From contig JBBRQD010000036.1 in assembly GCA_038227045.1 (NCBI GenBank), forward strand, positions 1 to 47,533: a stretch of 47,533 bases of DNA, given 5' to 3'. The translations under genes were made by a program, and so were the position numbers. Position 1 is the first letter of the stretch; the number at the start of each line of letters is the position of its first letter. Positions 1 to 8,198 of this stretch are shown in pieces. A model generated the notes under the pieces. It was not told the DNA's origin. It worked only from the letters and a program-made list of their open reading frames with translations, and ran no database searches. This DNA comes from JANXLS01 sp038227045 (GTDB taxonomy: Bacteria > Planctomycetota > SZUA-567 > H5-PLA8).

Positions 1-113
1 AACATCCATCATTCTCTTCACCTGTCGATCTGTGACCATTCCGCCCCCCTGATTTGCAGGGAAACAGATTGGCCGATCCCGCCTTAAAAAGCCGGGAATT
101 CTACTTGCCGTCA
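1..113 (-). mobile_element. Terminal end of an IS21-like insertion sequence (continues left of window)
   Basis: On the minus strand an ATG at 39-37 opens a frame reading MVTDRQVKRMMDV up to the window edge. This matches my memory of the IstA N-terminus in IS21-family elements (MVT-D/E-x-QV, followed by a helix-turn-helix region). Upstream of that ATG lie about 74 non-coding bases that begin 5'-TGACGGCAAG at position 113, which fits the 5'-TG start usual for IS21 ends. From 114 onward the plus strand reads in frame into a restriction endonuclease gene, so 113/114 is the likely insertion junction. Only the first 13 codons of the transposase are visible. The family call rests on a short stretch and is moderate; the exact border is inferred. 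Confidence 0.5.
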
Positions 114-859
114 GGGGGAATTATAATTGTCGTTCATCAGTTAGACGACAAACCGTACATCAATTCCTTGACGCCGGTTTAATCATCATAAATCCAGACG
201 ATCCACTCCGACCGGTGAACAGCGGTAAAACAGTTTATCAAATTGAAAAGAGTGCATTGGAACTTGTGCGGGGTTACGGACTGCCGATTTGGCAACAATC
301 CTTGGGCGCTTTCCTGGCTTCCATGGAAACACTTAAAACACGGTATGCGCAAGAACGAGAAATGTCGCGCATTCCAATTGTTGTCTCGCACGGCAAGACG
401 ATTGCTTTGTCGCCCGGCGGACAGAATATTTTGGTCGAACAAATCATCAAAGAATTTTGCCCGCGATTCACACCCGGAGGCAGGGTTTTGTATGTGGGTG
501 ACACCGACGAAAAATTCGCGCACTTCGACCGCGGCGCGTTAAGCGCCATTGGTCTGACCTTTGATACTCATGGCAAAATGCCAGATTTGGTTATCGGCTA
601 CACGGTAAAAAAGTGGCTCGTCTTGATCGAGGCGGTAACGTCCCACGGCCCGATAAATCCAAAACGGCGCGGAGAATTAAAAAAGCTATTCGAGTTGTCG
701 AAATTTCCACTGGTATACGTTACCGCTTTTCTCACACGCTCCGCTATGATTCAATACCTTCAAGAGATTTCGTGGGAGACAGAGGTATGGGTAGCAGACG
801 CACCGTCTCATCTGATTCACTTTAACGGAGAGAGATTTTTAGGGCCATACGAGGCGTAG
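114..859 (+). pseudogene. BsuBI/PstI-type restriction endonuclease, 5'-truncated
   Basis: The frame is open from about 116 to the TAG at 857-859 and reads like the C-terminal two thirds of the BsuBI/PstI type II endonuclease family. Visible landmarks are VRRQTVHQFLDAGL (about 140-181), NPDDP and NSGKTVYQIE (191-245), LSPGGQNILVEQIIKEF, VLYVGDTDEKFAHFD, HGKMPDLVIGY, LIEAVTSHGPINPKRRGE and SHLIHFNGERFLGPY. Family members are usually a little over 300 residues; about 247 remain. No ATG, GTG or TTG lies in frame before the GTG at 215, which falls inside conserved sequence, so the native start is lost. The missing part ends where the IS21-like terminus begins. The cognate methyltransferase is not seen. 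Translation from GTG 215 (214 residues) is possible but should lack the N-terminal domain. Confidence 0.85.
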
Positions 860-865
860 GCTCAA

Positions 866-1243
866 TTACGGGTAAGCCGGTGCGGCCGTTGGAGCGGTGC
901 CAACACCGGCGACGGTAAATTTGTGTTCAAGTTCCCACGCGTTGGGGCTGGCGGTTTTGACACGGTAGCCGAGTCCGGTGCCAAAAAGCTGATCCAGAAA
1001 CTGGGTATCGATGGAGGTTTCTTTGTGTTGGGCCAACGCGCCGGACGTTTCGAGGCCGGCCCACTGGGTGGCAATTTTGAAGGCGTTTTCCTGAGCGGCG
1101 ATGGCGAGATGAGCGCCGACTGCTTCCTGCTGAAGATACTTGGGAATGAAAAGTGCGCGTTGGCGGCGGAGTCGTCTCGTGGCGCGGTCGTCGGGGTCGA
1201 AGAACGTCGGCAGTGACGACTCAGTGGACTTGCGCTTGCCCAT
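866..1243 (-). pseudogene. N-terminal fragment of an Eco57I-type restriction-modification methylase
   Basis: The 125-residue frame starts MGKRKSTESSLPTFFDPDD, then RRLRRQRALFIPKYL, QWAGLETSGALAQHKETS, FLDQLFGTGLGYR and a segment ending KFTVAGVGTAPTA. I recognise this from the N-termini of large (around 1000-residue) Eco57I-type RM methylases, in which that last segment leads into the nuclease-like region. Here the frame stops a few residues later, at 866. No adenine-methylase motif (NPPY) is present, so it cannot be active alone. It meets the endonuclease remnant tail to tail with 6 bp between stop codons, which looks like a deletion scar between two different RM loci. The family call comes from memory and is moderately sure. 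Confidence 0.6.
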
Positions 1244-2067
1244 GCTGGCTCCGTTTGCGAAATGAAGGAAGGACGGGAGTATAGGTTAGGGGTGCGCGGG
1301 CGTCAATGGAGTTGGCGGATGGCACCGATAACCAGCCGGATCGCTGGCGCTGGTCGAGTTGGACGGCGTGGAATTGGCCGGACGAACAACGAGATTTGGA
1401 TTTGCCGAGGGTGACTGTTTTGAAGTTCTGAAGTATGCTTTCGATTCGCACTGGTTAAGAGTACATACCCAGTGGCACCCTTTTTGGAGCAAGCTGTGTC
1501 GGAGATTAGGGTTTATCGGTGCCCGCCCGTAAAAATTTTCATATTATTTTTCAAATATTTGGAATAAAGTAGGGCGAATGGACGTCTAATATGAAGAAGA
1601 CAGCCGTTCCTTGAGCAACCCAAGCGGAAGGAATTAACCACGAAAAAGGCGAAATGAACGAAAGAGATGCATATCTTGCGTAATCTGAATTTTCTCGGCT
1701 AGTTTTGAACTGTTGTAGTCGGAGCACTTTTGGTTGATATATTATATCAATAAGCCAGTGATTTATACGCACGTAGTGCATCTTTTGCAACGGAAATTGC
1801 TGAATCATTCATGCGGAGTTTCGGAACATTGACATGATGTGCAATTAATGCAACGGTTTAAACGGCAGCGGGAATGTGGGTAGCCGAAATGAGAGGAGCA
1901 CTGCACACTCGCAGGGTGTTGGAGAAATCAATTGAGTAACGATGCGTCGTGCCGCGAAGTATTTCCGGCCAAGATTGGAAAACAAACCGCAGCGTGTTAC
2001 TATTTGAAGTCGTAGGCGCTTGTGCCTTTCCCTAATTCCTAACCCCTATTCCCTAACCACTACCCAC
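1244..2067. other. Gene-free accessory spacer
   Basis: About 820 bases with no convincing gene. The part from about 1500 to 1860 is visibly richer in A+T than the genes on either side. It contains a tract resembling widespread intergenic repeats (AACCACGAAAAAGGCGAAAT, around 1636), a 32-nt motif at 1823-1854 that recurs at 45966-45997, and a short run of CCCTAA/CCCTATT-like units just before rsgA (around 2030-2060). Frames of 70-85 codons here show no domain signature. I see no clear promoter for rsgA. Confidence 0.6.
1823..1854 (+). repeat. 32-nt border motif, copy 1
   Basis: The sequence starts GGAACATTGACA and ends TGCAATTAATGCAAC. A second copy with 2 differences lies at 45966-45997 in the opposite orientation. 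Each copy sits about 210 nt upstream of the first core gene (rsgA here, the Tat protein gene there), with its GGAACA end toward accessory DNA. The flanking sequences are otherwise unrelated. It contains TTGACA, but no good -10 follows at 16-18 nt, so I do not call it a promoter. Confidence 0.7.
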
Positions 2068-3363
2068 ATGGCCGGCCGAAAATCGCATCATAGCAAGAGC
2101 GGCGACCGCCGCGAACAGAGTTCCAAGCAGGCGCGAGGCAATGCGCGCGGGCATGGGGCGTACCACCGCCATCAAGAAGGGCGCGGCGCGCCGCGCAAAG
2201 TGGCCAGCGGAAAAGACCGCACGATGGACACCGTGCGGCACCAGGGTTTTTCGCGCCTTCAGGACGACGATCTGGCCGACTTGAGCGCCATCGAGAAAAA
2301 GGCGGATGTCGAGCACAGCATCGAAGAGTCGGCGGAAGCGGCGGGTTTCGGCGCGACGCTGGCCGGCACGCGTGCGCGCGGCACGGTCGTCGAAGTTCGC
2401 AAAGGAAATTTTCTGACGCGCATCGACGAGCCCGAGACCGGCGGCGCGGCTTCGGCTCGGCGAATTCTGCGGACAATCGTGCGTGGCGCGCTGCAGCATT
2501 TCGATTTGGGATTATCGAGCCTGGTCGCACCTGGTGACCTCGTGGACATGGTCATCCCGATTCCGGCCGGCGAAACGGAATTATTTCAAAGCGAGACGTA
2601 CGGCATTTTGCTGCGCGCGCTTCCGCGCCGCAGCGAATTCCGGCGGCTGCATCCGTCGGGGCGCGCGTTTCAAACGCTGGCCGCGAACATCGATCAGGTC
2701 GCGATCGTGGCGTCCACCGCCGAGCCGGATTTCAGGCCGGGATTCGTCGACCGCGTGCTGGTCTGCGCGGCGTCGAGCAATCTGCCGGCTGCGCTGATTC
2801 TCAACAAGATCGACATGGGCGTGAGCGACAAAGACCGCGAACTGCTGGACGTGTACCGCGGCATCGGGCATGCGGTGTTCCTGACCAGCAATAAAGACAA
2901 CGCGCTCGGCGCGGATGGATTGAGCGCGCTGAAGGCGTGGATGTCTGAAAAGCGCACGGTTCTGTGCGGCCACAGCGGCGTGGGAAAATCGAGCCTGATG
3001 CTGGCGCTGGACGCTTCGCTAAATGTGGCGACGGTACGCACGGGCGCGGTATCGACGCAGACCGGAAAAGGCACGCATACGACGACTCACGCGCGACTTT
3101 TCGAAGTCGATTTCCACGACGGCTCGCACGCCGAAATCGTGGATACGCCGGGCGTGCGCGAATTCACGCCGGCCGACACCGACCGCCAGAATCTTTGGGG
3201 CTGGTTTCCGGAGATCGCGAAGCTGCAGGGGCAGTGCACGTACGCCGACTGCGCGCACTTGAACGAAAAAGGCTGCGCCGTGCTGGCCGCGCTGGAACGC
3301 GGGGAAATACACCCGCGGCGGCATCATTCGTATGCGCGCATTTACGACACGCTGCCGCAATGA
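2068..3363 (+). CDS. rsgA: Ribosome small-subunit-dependent GTPase A
   Basis: RsgA (YjeQ) is a circularly permuted GTPase that acts late in 30S subunit maturation. The 431-residue product shows the permuted order of motifs: G4 NKID near residue 245, G1 GHSGVGKSS near 301 and G3 DTPG near 359. A C-terminal zinc-binding stretch with the pattern C-x4-C-x-H-x5-C (CTYADCAHLNEKGC) follows. The N-terminal 100 residues are a long, strongly basic His/Arg/Lys-rich extension before the OB-fold region, longer than in the typical protein. ATG 2068 is preferred because upstream codons translate the low-complexity CCTAA tract. It converges on the diguanylate cyclase gene with 24 bp between stop codons. Confidence 0.93.
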   Translation: MAGRKSHHSKSGDRREQSSKQARGNARGHGAYHRHQEGRGAPRKVASGKDRTMDTVRHQGFSRLQDDDLADLSAIEKKADVEHSIEESAEAAGFGATLAGTRARGTVVEVRKGNFLTRIDEPETGGAASARRILRTIVRGALQHFDLGLSSLVAPGDLVDMVIPIPAGETELFQSETYGILLRALPRRSEFRRLHPSGRAFQTLAANIDQVAIVASTAEPDFRPGFVDRVLVCAASSNLPAALILNKIDMGVSDKDRELLDVYRGIGHAVFLTSNKDNALGADGLSALKAWMSEKRTVLCGHSGVGKSSLMLALDASLNVATVRTGAVSTQTGKGTHTTTHARLFEVDFHDGSHAEIVDTPGVREFTPADTDRQNLWGWFPEIAKLQGQCTYADCAHLNEKGCAVLAALERGEIHPRRHHSYARIYDTLPQ

Positions 3364-3387
3364 AACGACAAACTGTGCTTGGGCGGG

Positions 3388-4551
3388 TCACTCCACAGTC
3401 ATCACCGAATTAATCCCGCCATAGCCATCCGATTCCTTGATCGCGCACGTTGTATCGGACACATACTCTTTGCCATCGATCACGAATTTGTAGTGATAGC
3501 GCCCCGGAGCGAGCGGAATGTTCAGTTCGTACGCGCCGGACTCGTTTGGCGTCATGATGTCGTCGTCGCCTTTCCAATCGTTGAAATCGCCGACCAACCC
3601 GACACTGCGCAGCGGCCGATGCGAATTGGGCTCGAAGCGGAAATGCGCCACCGTGGCCGGCGTGTACGTGCACACACGGTTGCGGCCGGAATGCTTGGCC
3701 TGATAGAGCGCCTGATCCGCGGCATTGAGCAGCGATTCTTCGCCGCGCGCGTCGCGGGGAAAGGTCGCCACGCCCAGGCTGATTGTCAAACCGACGGAAG
3801 TCTGCTCGTCGATCTGCATCCGCATTTTTTCAACACGGGCGCGAATGCGCTCGGCCAAACCGGCGGCCTCGGCTTTCGTCGTGTGAGGCAGAAGCAGCGC
3901 GAATTCCTCGCCGCCGTAACGCGCCAGCAGATCGGTGTCGCGCACTTCCGCAAACAGCACGCTGGCCACCTGCTGCAACGCCTTGTTGCCCGCCGGATGT
4001 CCGTGGCGGTCGTTGAACTGTTTGAAGAAATCGAGGTCGGTCATGAACAGTGAGAGCAGTTGCCCGTAGCGCTCGCAGCGCCTGACTTCGTCCCGCAAGC
4101 GCTGTGAAAAAGCGCGGTAGTTGGCCAGGCCGGTGAGCTGATCGGTGAACGCCATCTGCGTCAACTGCAAATAGCTCGGAGAATTGTCGTCGTCCTTGAT
4201 CTTCAGCGCGCGTTCGACGTTTTCGAGATAATCCATCGCCGCCGTTTTGACGCCCACTGCCCGCATCAGCGTGGCGCTCAACCGGTCGCGATGCGCAAGC
4301 AGTTTTTGGAACGTCGCCGCGGCTTTTGCTTCCGTCACGGACAGGTCGGCCAAAAGCAATGCAAGCTTCTGGGCATTGCGCACAATGGCCACTTTATGCG
4401 CGCGGCGTTCCAATTCGCCATCGAGCAACAGTTGAATCTCCGACGAGCGTTTGCGGCCCAGCGCCAGTTCGCGCAGCAACTGCACGTCGATTTCGCGCCC
4501 CTCCTTCACGAAGTCTGGCGCGCTTGGAACCGGCGTTTCAATGTCGGTCAT
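3388..4551 (-). CDS. Diguanylate cyclase with C-terminal glycogen-binding-like (CBM48/AMPK-beta) domain
   Basis: GGDEF enzymes make the second messenger c-di-GMP from two GTP. In this 387-residue soluble protein the first 150 residues are mostly helical, with no membrane segment. The GGDEF domain follows (FTDQLTGLANYRAF, DLDFFKQFND, active-site RYGGEEFALLLP near 212-216). An inhibitory I-site RDTD sits five residues before GGEEF, as in product-inhibited cyclases. The last 85 residues (SVGLVGDFNDWKG, then PGRYHYKFVIDGKEY) form an early-set fold typical of AMPK-beta and branching-enzyme glycogen-binding modules. GGAG 5 nt before ATG 4551 fixes the start. The fusion suggests c-di-GMP output tuned by, or localised to, alpha-glucan; glgC and a branching enzyme lie about 35 kb away. 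That link is inference. Confidence 0.9.
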   Translation of the reverse strand: MTDIETPVPSAPDFVKEGREIDVQLLRELALGRKRSSEIQLLLDGELERRAHKVAIVRNAQKLALLLADLSVTEAKAAATFQKLLAHRDRLSATLMRAVGVKTAAMDYLENVERALKIKDDDNSPSYLQLTQMAFTDQLTGLANYRAFSQRLRDEVRRCERYGQLLSLFMTDLDFFKQFNDRHGHPAGNKALQQVASVLFAEVRDTDLLARYGGEEFALLLPHTTKAEAAGLAERIRARVEKMRMQIDEQTSVGLTISLGVATFPRDARGEESLLNAADQALYQAKHSGRNRVCTYTPATVAHFRFEPNSHRPLRSVGLVGDFNDWKGDDDIMTPNESGAYELNIPLAPGRYHYKFVIDGKEYVSDTTCAIKESDGYGGINSVMTVE

Positions 4552-4862
4552 GATTTCTCCAAGAGCGCGCGGCGTCTGGCGCGCCCCCGAGCATGCACGG
4601 CGGCGGGGGCGGGATGCGATGACATGGGGATGTTGGCACCCAGTTTTTGGACGCGTTTTTCCATACATTATTCCAGACGTGTCGGAAACAGGGGATTCTC
4701 ATTGATTTTTATATCGAACGCCAGCGCGTATCCAAAGTTAAAGCACGAGTGCATAAACGAACCTGCGACGATTTATATTGGAGCTGCCGTGGATGACATT
4801 GACTTTCAGCCATTGCCCTCGAACATTGAATCTTGGACTTCGGACTTTGGGCCTTTACTACA
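4552..4862. promoter_or_regulatory. Divergent intergenic region between cyclase and nuclease genes
   Basis: This 311-bp spacer separates two divergently transcribed genes and must hold both promoters. On the minus strand GGAATAATGTATGG (around 4670) could hold a -10, and on the plus strand TTATATT (around 4772) is another candidate. Neither has a convincing -35, so no promoter is called. Confidence 0.35.
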
Positions 4863-7800
4863 ATGAATCTCTATCCTTCGAATTTGGCGCGCGACGCGGC
4901 GCTGGACGCAATGCCCGCCGCGGCGTGGACGCAGGATTATCGGACATTCGAGGAATTCACCGCGCAACTCGACCGTCTGCTGCCGTTTTCGGATCGCGAA
5001 ACGACGGCGCGGCGCGACGTGCAAGGCGTGGGGCGGCTCGCGCTTTTGGCTCAAGCCATGCGCCAAGATGCCGGAGAATTGGAACGCGTCGCCGGATCGG
5101 AACGCGCGTTGAATGCGGCGGGGGCGCTGATCGCGTCGTGGAAGGGTGCCAGCCTGCGGCCGGACGACGTGCGCGCGGCCGCTGCCGATCTCGGGGCGCG
5201 AGCGGACTCCGCGCGCGTGGGCGGAATCGCCATACGCCTCGCGCGGCTCTACGAATTGTACGAGCGGAAACTTGGAAATCGGTGGACCGATCGTGAAAGC
5301 GGCGAACGCGTTTTGTTGCGGAGACTGGAAGCGTGCGAGCGGATTCCGGCGCGCCTCCTGAAACCTGGGGAGCAGGTGGTTCTGCACGGATTTCACAAAC
5401 TGGCTTACGTTCAATTTCGAATTGTTCAGAAGTTGATCCGCTTGAAACACGATGTCGCCGTTGTCACGCCGATTTTTTCGCAAAGCGGCGCGGCTGAAAA
5501 AAAGTTTGCGGGCCTGATCAAGACATTTGGTTCGGCGCGCTTTGAATCGGCTCCCAAGATGAAGTGCGGCGCGAAGTGCATCCAGCGCATGGCGGCTCCG
5601 AGCCCTTACGCGGAAGTTTATGAAATCGGGCGGCGCGTGCGGCGCTGGATCACGGAGGAAAATATTCCGGCCTCGTCGATTGCCATCTCGTTTCGCGATT
5701 TGGGTCCGTACAGCCAAGCGATTCACGACGTCTTCAAGCGCCTGGAGATTTCGTTTTACGAACGCCGCGGCGAGCCGGCGCAGTTTCAGCCGCTGGTGCG
5801 GACGGCGCTCAGCGGAATTGACGCCTGCGTCAGCGGATTGGACCGGCGCAGCGTGTTTCGGTTTTTGTGCGCGGGACCGGTGGACGTAGCCGCGCTCGCT
5901 GGTATGAACGGCGCGCGCATCGATCCCGACGCCTTGCGCGCGTTCGCGCTGGAAGCGGGCATCGATCGGATGCACAGCACCGCCGCTGAAAATCCAGCCG
6001 CGGCGTGGACAAAGAAGCTCAGGCGTTTTCTTCCGGCCGAAGCGAACGCTCGCGCGCTAGTCGCGATCGTGGAGCCCTTGAGCGCCATGCGCGGCGATCG
6101 GACTGTGCACGCCCACGTTCAGGCGTGGCGCGCACTGTTCGACGTGTGCGGATTGAACGCGGCGAAAATCTCCGCAAGTGACAACGCGACGGCGAAGGAG
6201 CGTCTCGCGTTGAACGCGCTCGATGCGGCATTGGTGAGTGTCGCCGAAATTCCGGATGCGGCGACGGAAAATATCACGCTCGACGCGTTTGCCGAATTGC
6301 TGAACATGGCGATTCAAGAACAATCTGTCCGCGCGGACGGCACGGATCGCGCGGGCGTGTGCGTGTTGAATTTTTACGATTTACGCGGCTTGAGCTTCGC
6401 GCGGCTCGTCATTGGCGGGTTGGCGGAGGGCCTCTGTCCCGCGCGACCGGGTGGCGATCCATTGCTCGGCCAGGGCGGCGAGCGAGCGCTGCGCGACGCG
6501 CTTGCCGAACGCGTCAACGACCGCGAAGCGGGCGCGTATCTTGCGCCGCGTTTGAGTCACGAAAACGAGGAGGAAGAACGGGCGTTGTTTGAAAGCGCGT
6601 TGGCCTGCGCGCACGGCGGCGTGCTACTCGCGCGTCCGCAGCGCGGCTTCGATGGCGGCACGCTGGGCGCGTCGGAATATTGGAACGAATTCCAGGGAGC
6701 CGTTGAGCAGAGCACGGCGATCCACCCTGCGCCGACGCTATCCGAATGTCTCACCGCCGGGGAATTGGAATTGCGCGCGGCGTGGGTGCTGGGCGGAGGC
6801 GTGTCATTGCTCGGCAACGAACCCGGCGCGGCATTAGCCGCGTTCGAACGGACTCCGCGCCTAAAGGAGTTGGCGCGATTCGCGGCGGTGGAACGTTCGC
6901 GCTATCAATTTTTTCTCGACCAGGCGATCGCAGCCGCTCAACACGAAAGAGGCGCGGACGACGTCAAGAAGACGGTCACAGCGGGGACTTACGATGGCAT
7001 TGTCGCGGCGCTGTCCACGTGCGGCGCGACCACGGCAACATGCGGAGCAGCCAGCGGCACATTTTCCGAGATCGCAACGGATGTGGCGAAGCGGCTCGCG
7101 CCCGGCGGAATCGGCGATCCGATGCTGGGGCCAAGCGATCTGGAAAAGCTCGCGGCCTGCCCGTTCCGATTTCTTTTGGAGCGCGCCTGCCGCTTCGATC
7201 AAGTGGAGGAACCGGGACGCGAAATCTCGCTGCTGGACAGCGGCAACCTCTGGCACTCGGTGCTCAATCGCTTCTATAAGGAGGAGTTGGATCGCGCCAC
7301 CGCGGCGGGCCGGCTGACCGCGCGCCTCGACCGGACGCGGCGCGATGCGTATTTGAATCGGCTGCTTTTTTTTGCGGGCGAGGAATTGTTCAAGACCGCG
7401 TCGGAGAAATTCACTGGTCATCCGGGATTCTGGAAGTTGCAGGAAGAACGCGTGCGCGCGCTGCTGGCCACATGGCTCGACTGCGAACTGCAGGAGCCCG
7501 CCGACGGCTTTTTTCCAGCTCGCGTGGAATTCGAGTTCGGTCCTGAAGCTGCCGGCGGCGGGCGCGAATTGAAGGTGCCATTGAATTCCAGCGGCGGTGG
7601 CGCGGCGATGGCGCTGCGCATCAAGGGCCGCATGGACCGCCTCGATTTCAAGACCGAGGAACGCGGCGGAACGGAAACCATCGTGGCCGTACGCGTGATT
7701 GATTACAAACTGGGACGTGGAAAACGATATGCCGGCAAAACGAAGCCGGAGAGCATGTCTGAAATGCTTTCGGCGCAACTGCCGATTTATGTCGCGGCCG

Positions 7801-8147
7801 CGATGGATTATCTTTTTACTCTGCGCGATGAAAAGAAGATCGCGGTCGATTTCGAACGCGTCTGGAGCGAATCGCGCGCGGGTTACTATTCACTGCGCGA
7901 CACGCCGTTCAGCAGCCGCAATGAGAAAGAGAAATTGACTTTGGTAAAAGAATGGCCGCTCGGCGATTTGAAAACGTTTCTGGACACGTCCGCGCCCGGT
8001 GCGCTCTTTGATCTGGCGCGAATCCACATTGCGGAAACTCTGAGCGGCCGGTTTCCGGTGCAGCCGCTGGACTGCACCGGCCTTTATTGCCCCGCGCGTT
8101 ATGCCTGCCGATATCAGGCTATTCCGGCGCTGGAGGAAGAAGATTAG
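4863..8147 (+). CDS. AddB/RecB-like PD-(D/E)XK nuclease with predicted Fe-S cluster
   Basis: The 1094-residue protein resembles AddB-type subunits of double-strand-break resection complexes. The N-terminal 700 residues are helicase-like, but I see no Walker A lysine motif, so it is probably not an ATPase. The C-terminal nuclease is clear: LAACPFRFLLER near 765, GRMDRLDF near 925 and VIDYKLG near 945, supplying the Asp and Asp-x-Lys metal ligands. C-terminal cysteines CTGLYCPARYAC near 1072-1083, with the earlier ACPF cysteine, form the four-Cys layout of Fe-S-stapled AddB nucleases. ATG 4863 is chosen because the ten upstream codons lie in non-coding-looking sequence; no strong Shine-Dalgarno is visible. 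No addA helicase gene is in the window. It is followed by cca after 51 bp. Confidence 0.8.
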   Translation: MNLYPSNLARDAALDAMPAAAWTQDYRTFEEFTAQLDRLLPFSDRETTARRDVQGVGRLALLAQAMRQDAGELERVAGSERALNAAGALIASWKGASLRPDDVRAAAADLGARADSARVGGIAIRLARLYELYERKLGNRWTDRESGERVLLRRLEACERIPARLLKPGEQVVLHGFHKLAYVQFRIVQKLIRLKHDVAVVTPIFSQSGAAEKKFAGLIKTFGSARFESAPKMKCGAKCIQRMAAPSPYAEVYEIGRRVRRWITEENIPASSIAISFRDLGPYSQAIHDVFKRLEISFYERRGEPAQFQPLVRTALSGIDACVSGLDRRSVFRFLCAGPVDVAALAGMNGARIDPDALRAFALEAGIDRMHSTAAENPAAAWTKKLRRFLPAEANARALVAIVEPLSAMRGDRTVHAHVQAWRALFDVCGLNAAKISASDNATAKERLALNALDAALVSVAEIPDAATENITLDAFAELLNMAIQEQSVRADGTDRAGVCVLNFYDLRGLSFARLVIGGLAEGLCPARPGGDPLLGQGGERALRDALAERVNDREAGAYLAPRLSHENEEEERALFESALACAHGGVLLARPQRGFDGGTLGASEYWNEFQGAVEQSTAIHPAPTLSECLTAGELELRAAWVLGGGVSLLGNEPGAALAAFERTPRLKELARFAAVERSRYQFFLDQAIAAAQHERGADDVKKTVTAGTYDGIVAALSTCGATTATCGAASGTFSEIATDVAKRLAPGGIGDPMLGPSDLEKLAACPFRFLLERACRFDQVEEPGREISLLDSGNLWHSVLNRFYKEELDRATAAGRLTARLDRTRRDAYLNRLLFFAGEELFKTASEKFTGHPGFWKLQEERVRALLATWLDCELQEPADGFFPARVEFEFGPEAAGGGRELKVPLNSSGGGAAMALRIKGRMDRLDFKTEERGGTETIVAVRVIDYKLGRGKRYAGKTKPESMSEMLSAQLPIYVAAAMDYLFTLRDEKKIAVDFERVWSESRAGYYSLRDTPFSSRNEKEKLTLVKEWPLGDLKTFLDTSAPGALFDLARIHIAETLSGRFPVQPLDCTGLYCPARYACRYQAIPALEEED

Positions 8148-8153
8148 TAACAT

Positions 8154-8186
8154 TTGTCTCTCGCAAAGACGCAAAACGAGAGACAA
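8154..8186. repeat. Hairpin containing a CGCAAAGACGCAAA-type intergenic motif
   Basis: A perfect 10-bp stem (TTGTCTCTCG at 8154-8163, CGAGAGACAA at 8177-8186) closes a 13-nt loop. The TCTCGCAAAGACGCAAA core resembles the repeat at 41376-41501. It lies between the nuclease and cca genes, just before the cca ribosome-binding site. It has no T-tract, so it is a weak candidate for an intrinsic terminator. Confidence 0.6.
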
Positions 8187-8198
8187 TTGAATGGAGCT

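Noticed and set aside
1551..1808. 85-codon minus-strand frame in the AT-rich spacer
   Set aside because: It translates repeat-like intergenic sequence and has no supporting promoter, ribosome-binding site or domain.
1823..1854. 32-nt motif read as a promoter because it holds TTGACA
   Set aside because: No -10 hexamer at 16-18 nt in either copy, and the better conserved part lies downstream of the TTGACA.
4806..5975. Long minus-strand frame of 389 codons opposite the nuclease gene
   Set aside because: Arg/Ala/His-rich with no domain; it is the shadow of the GC-rich plus-strand gene, whose motifs are clear.
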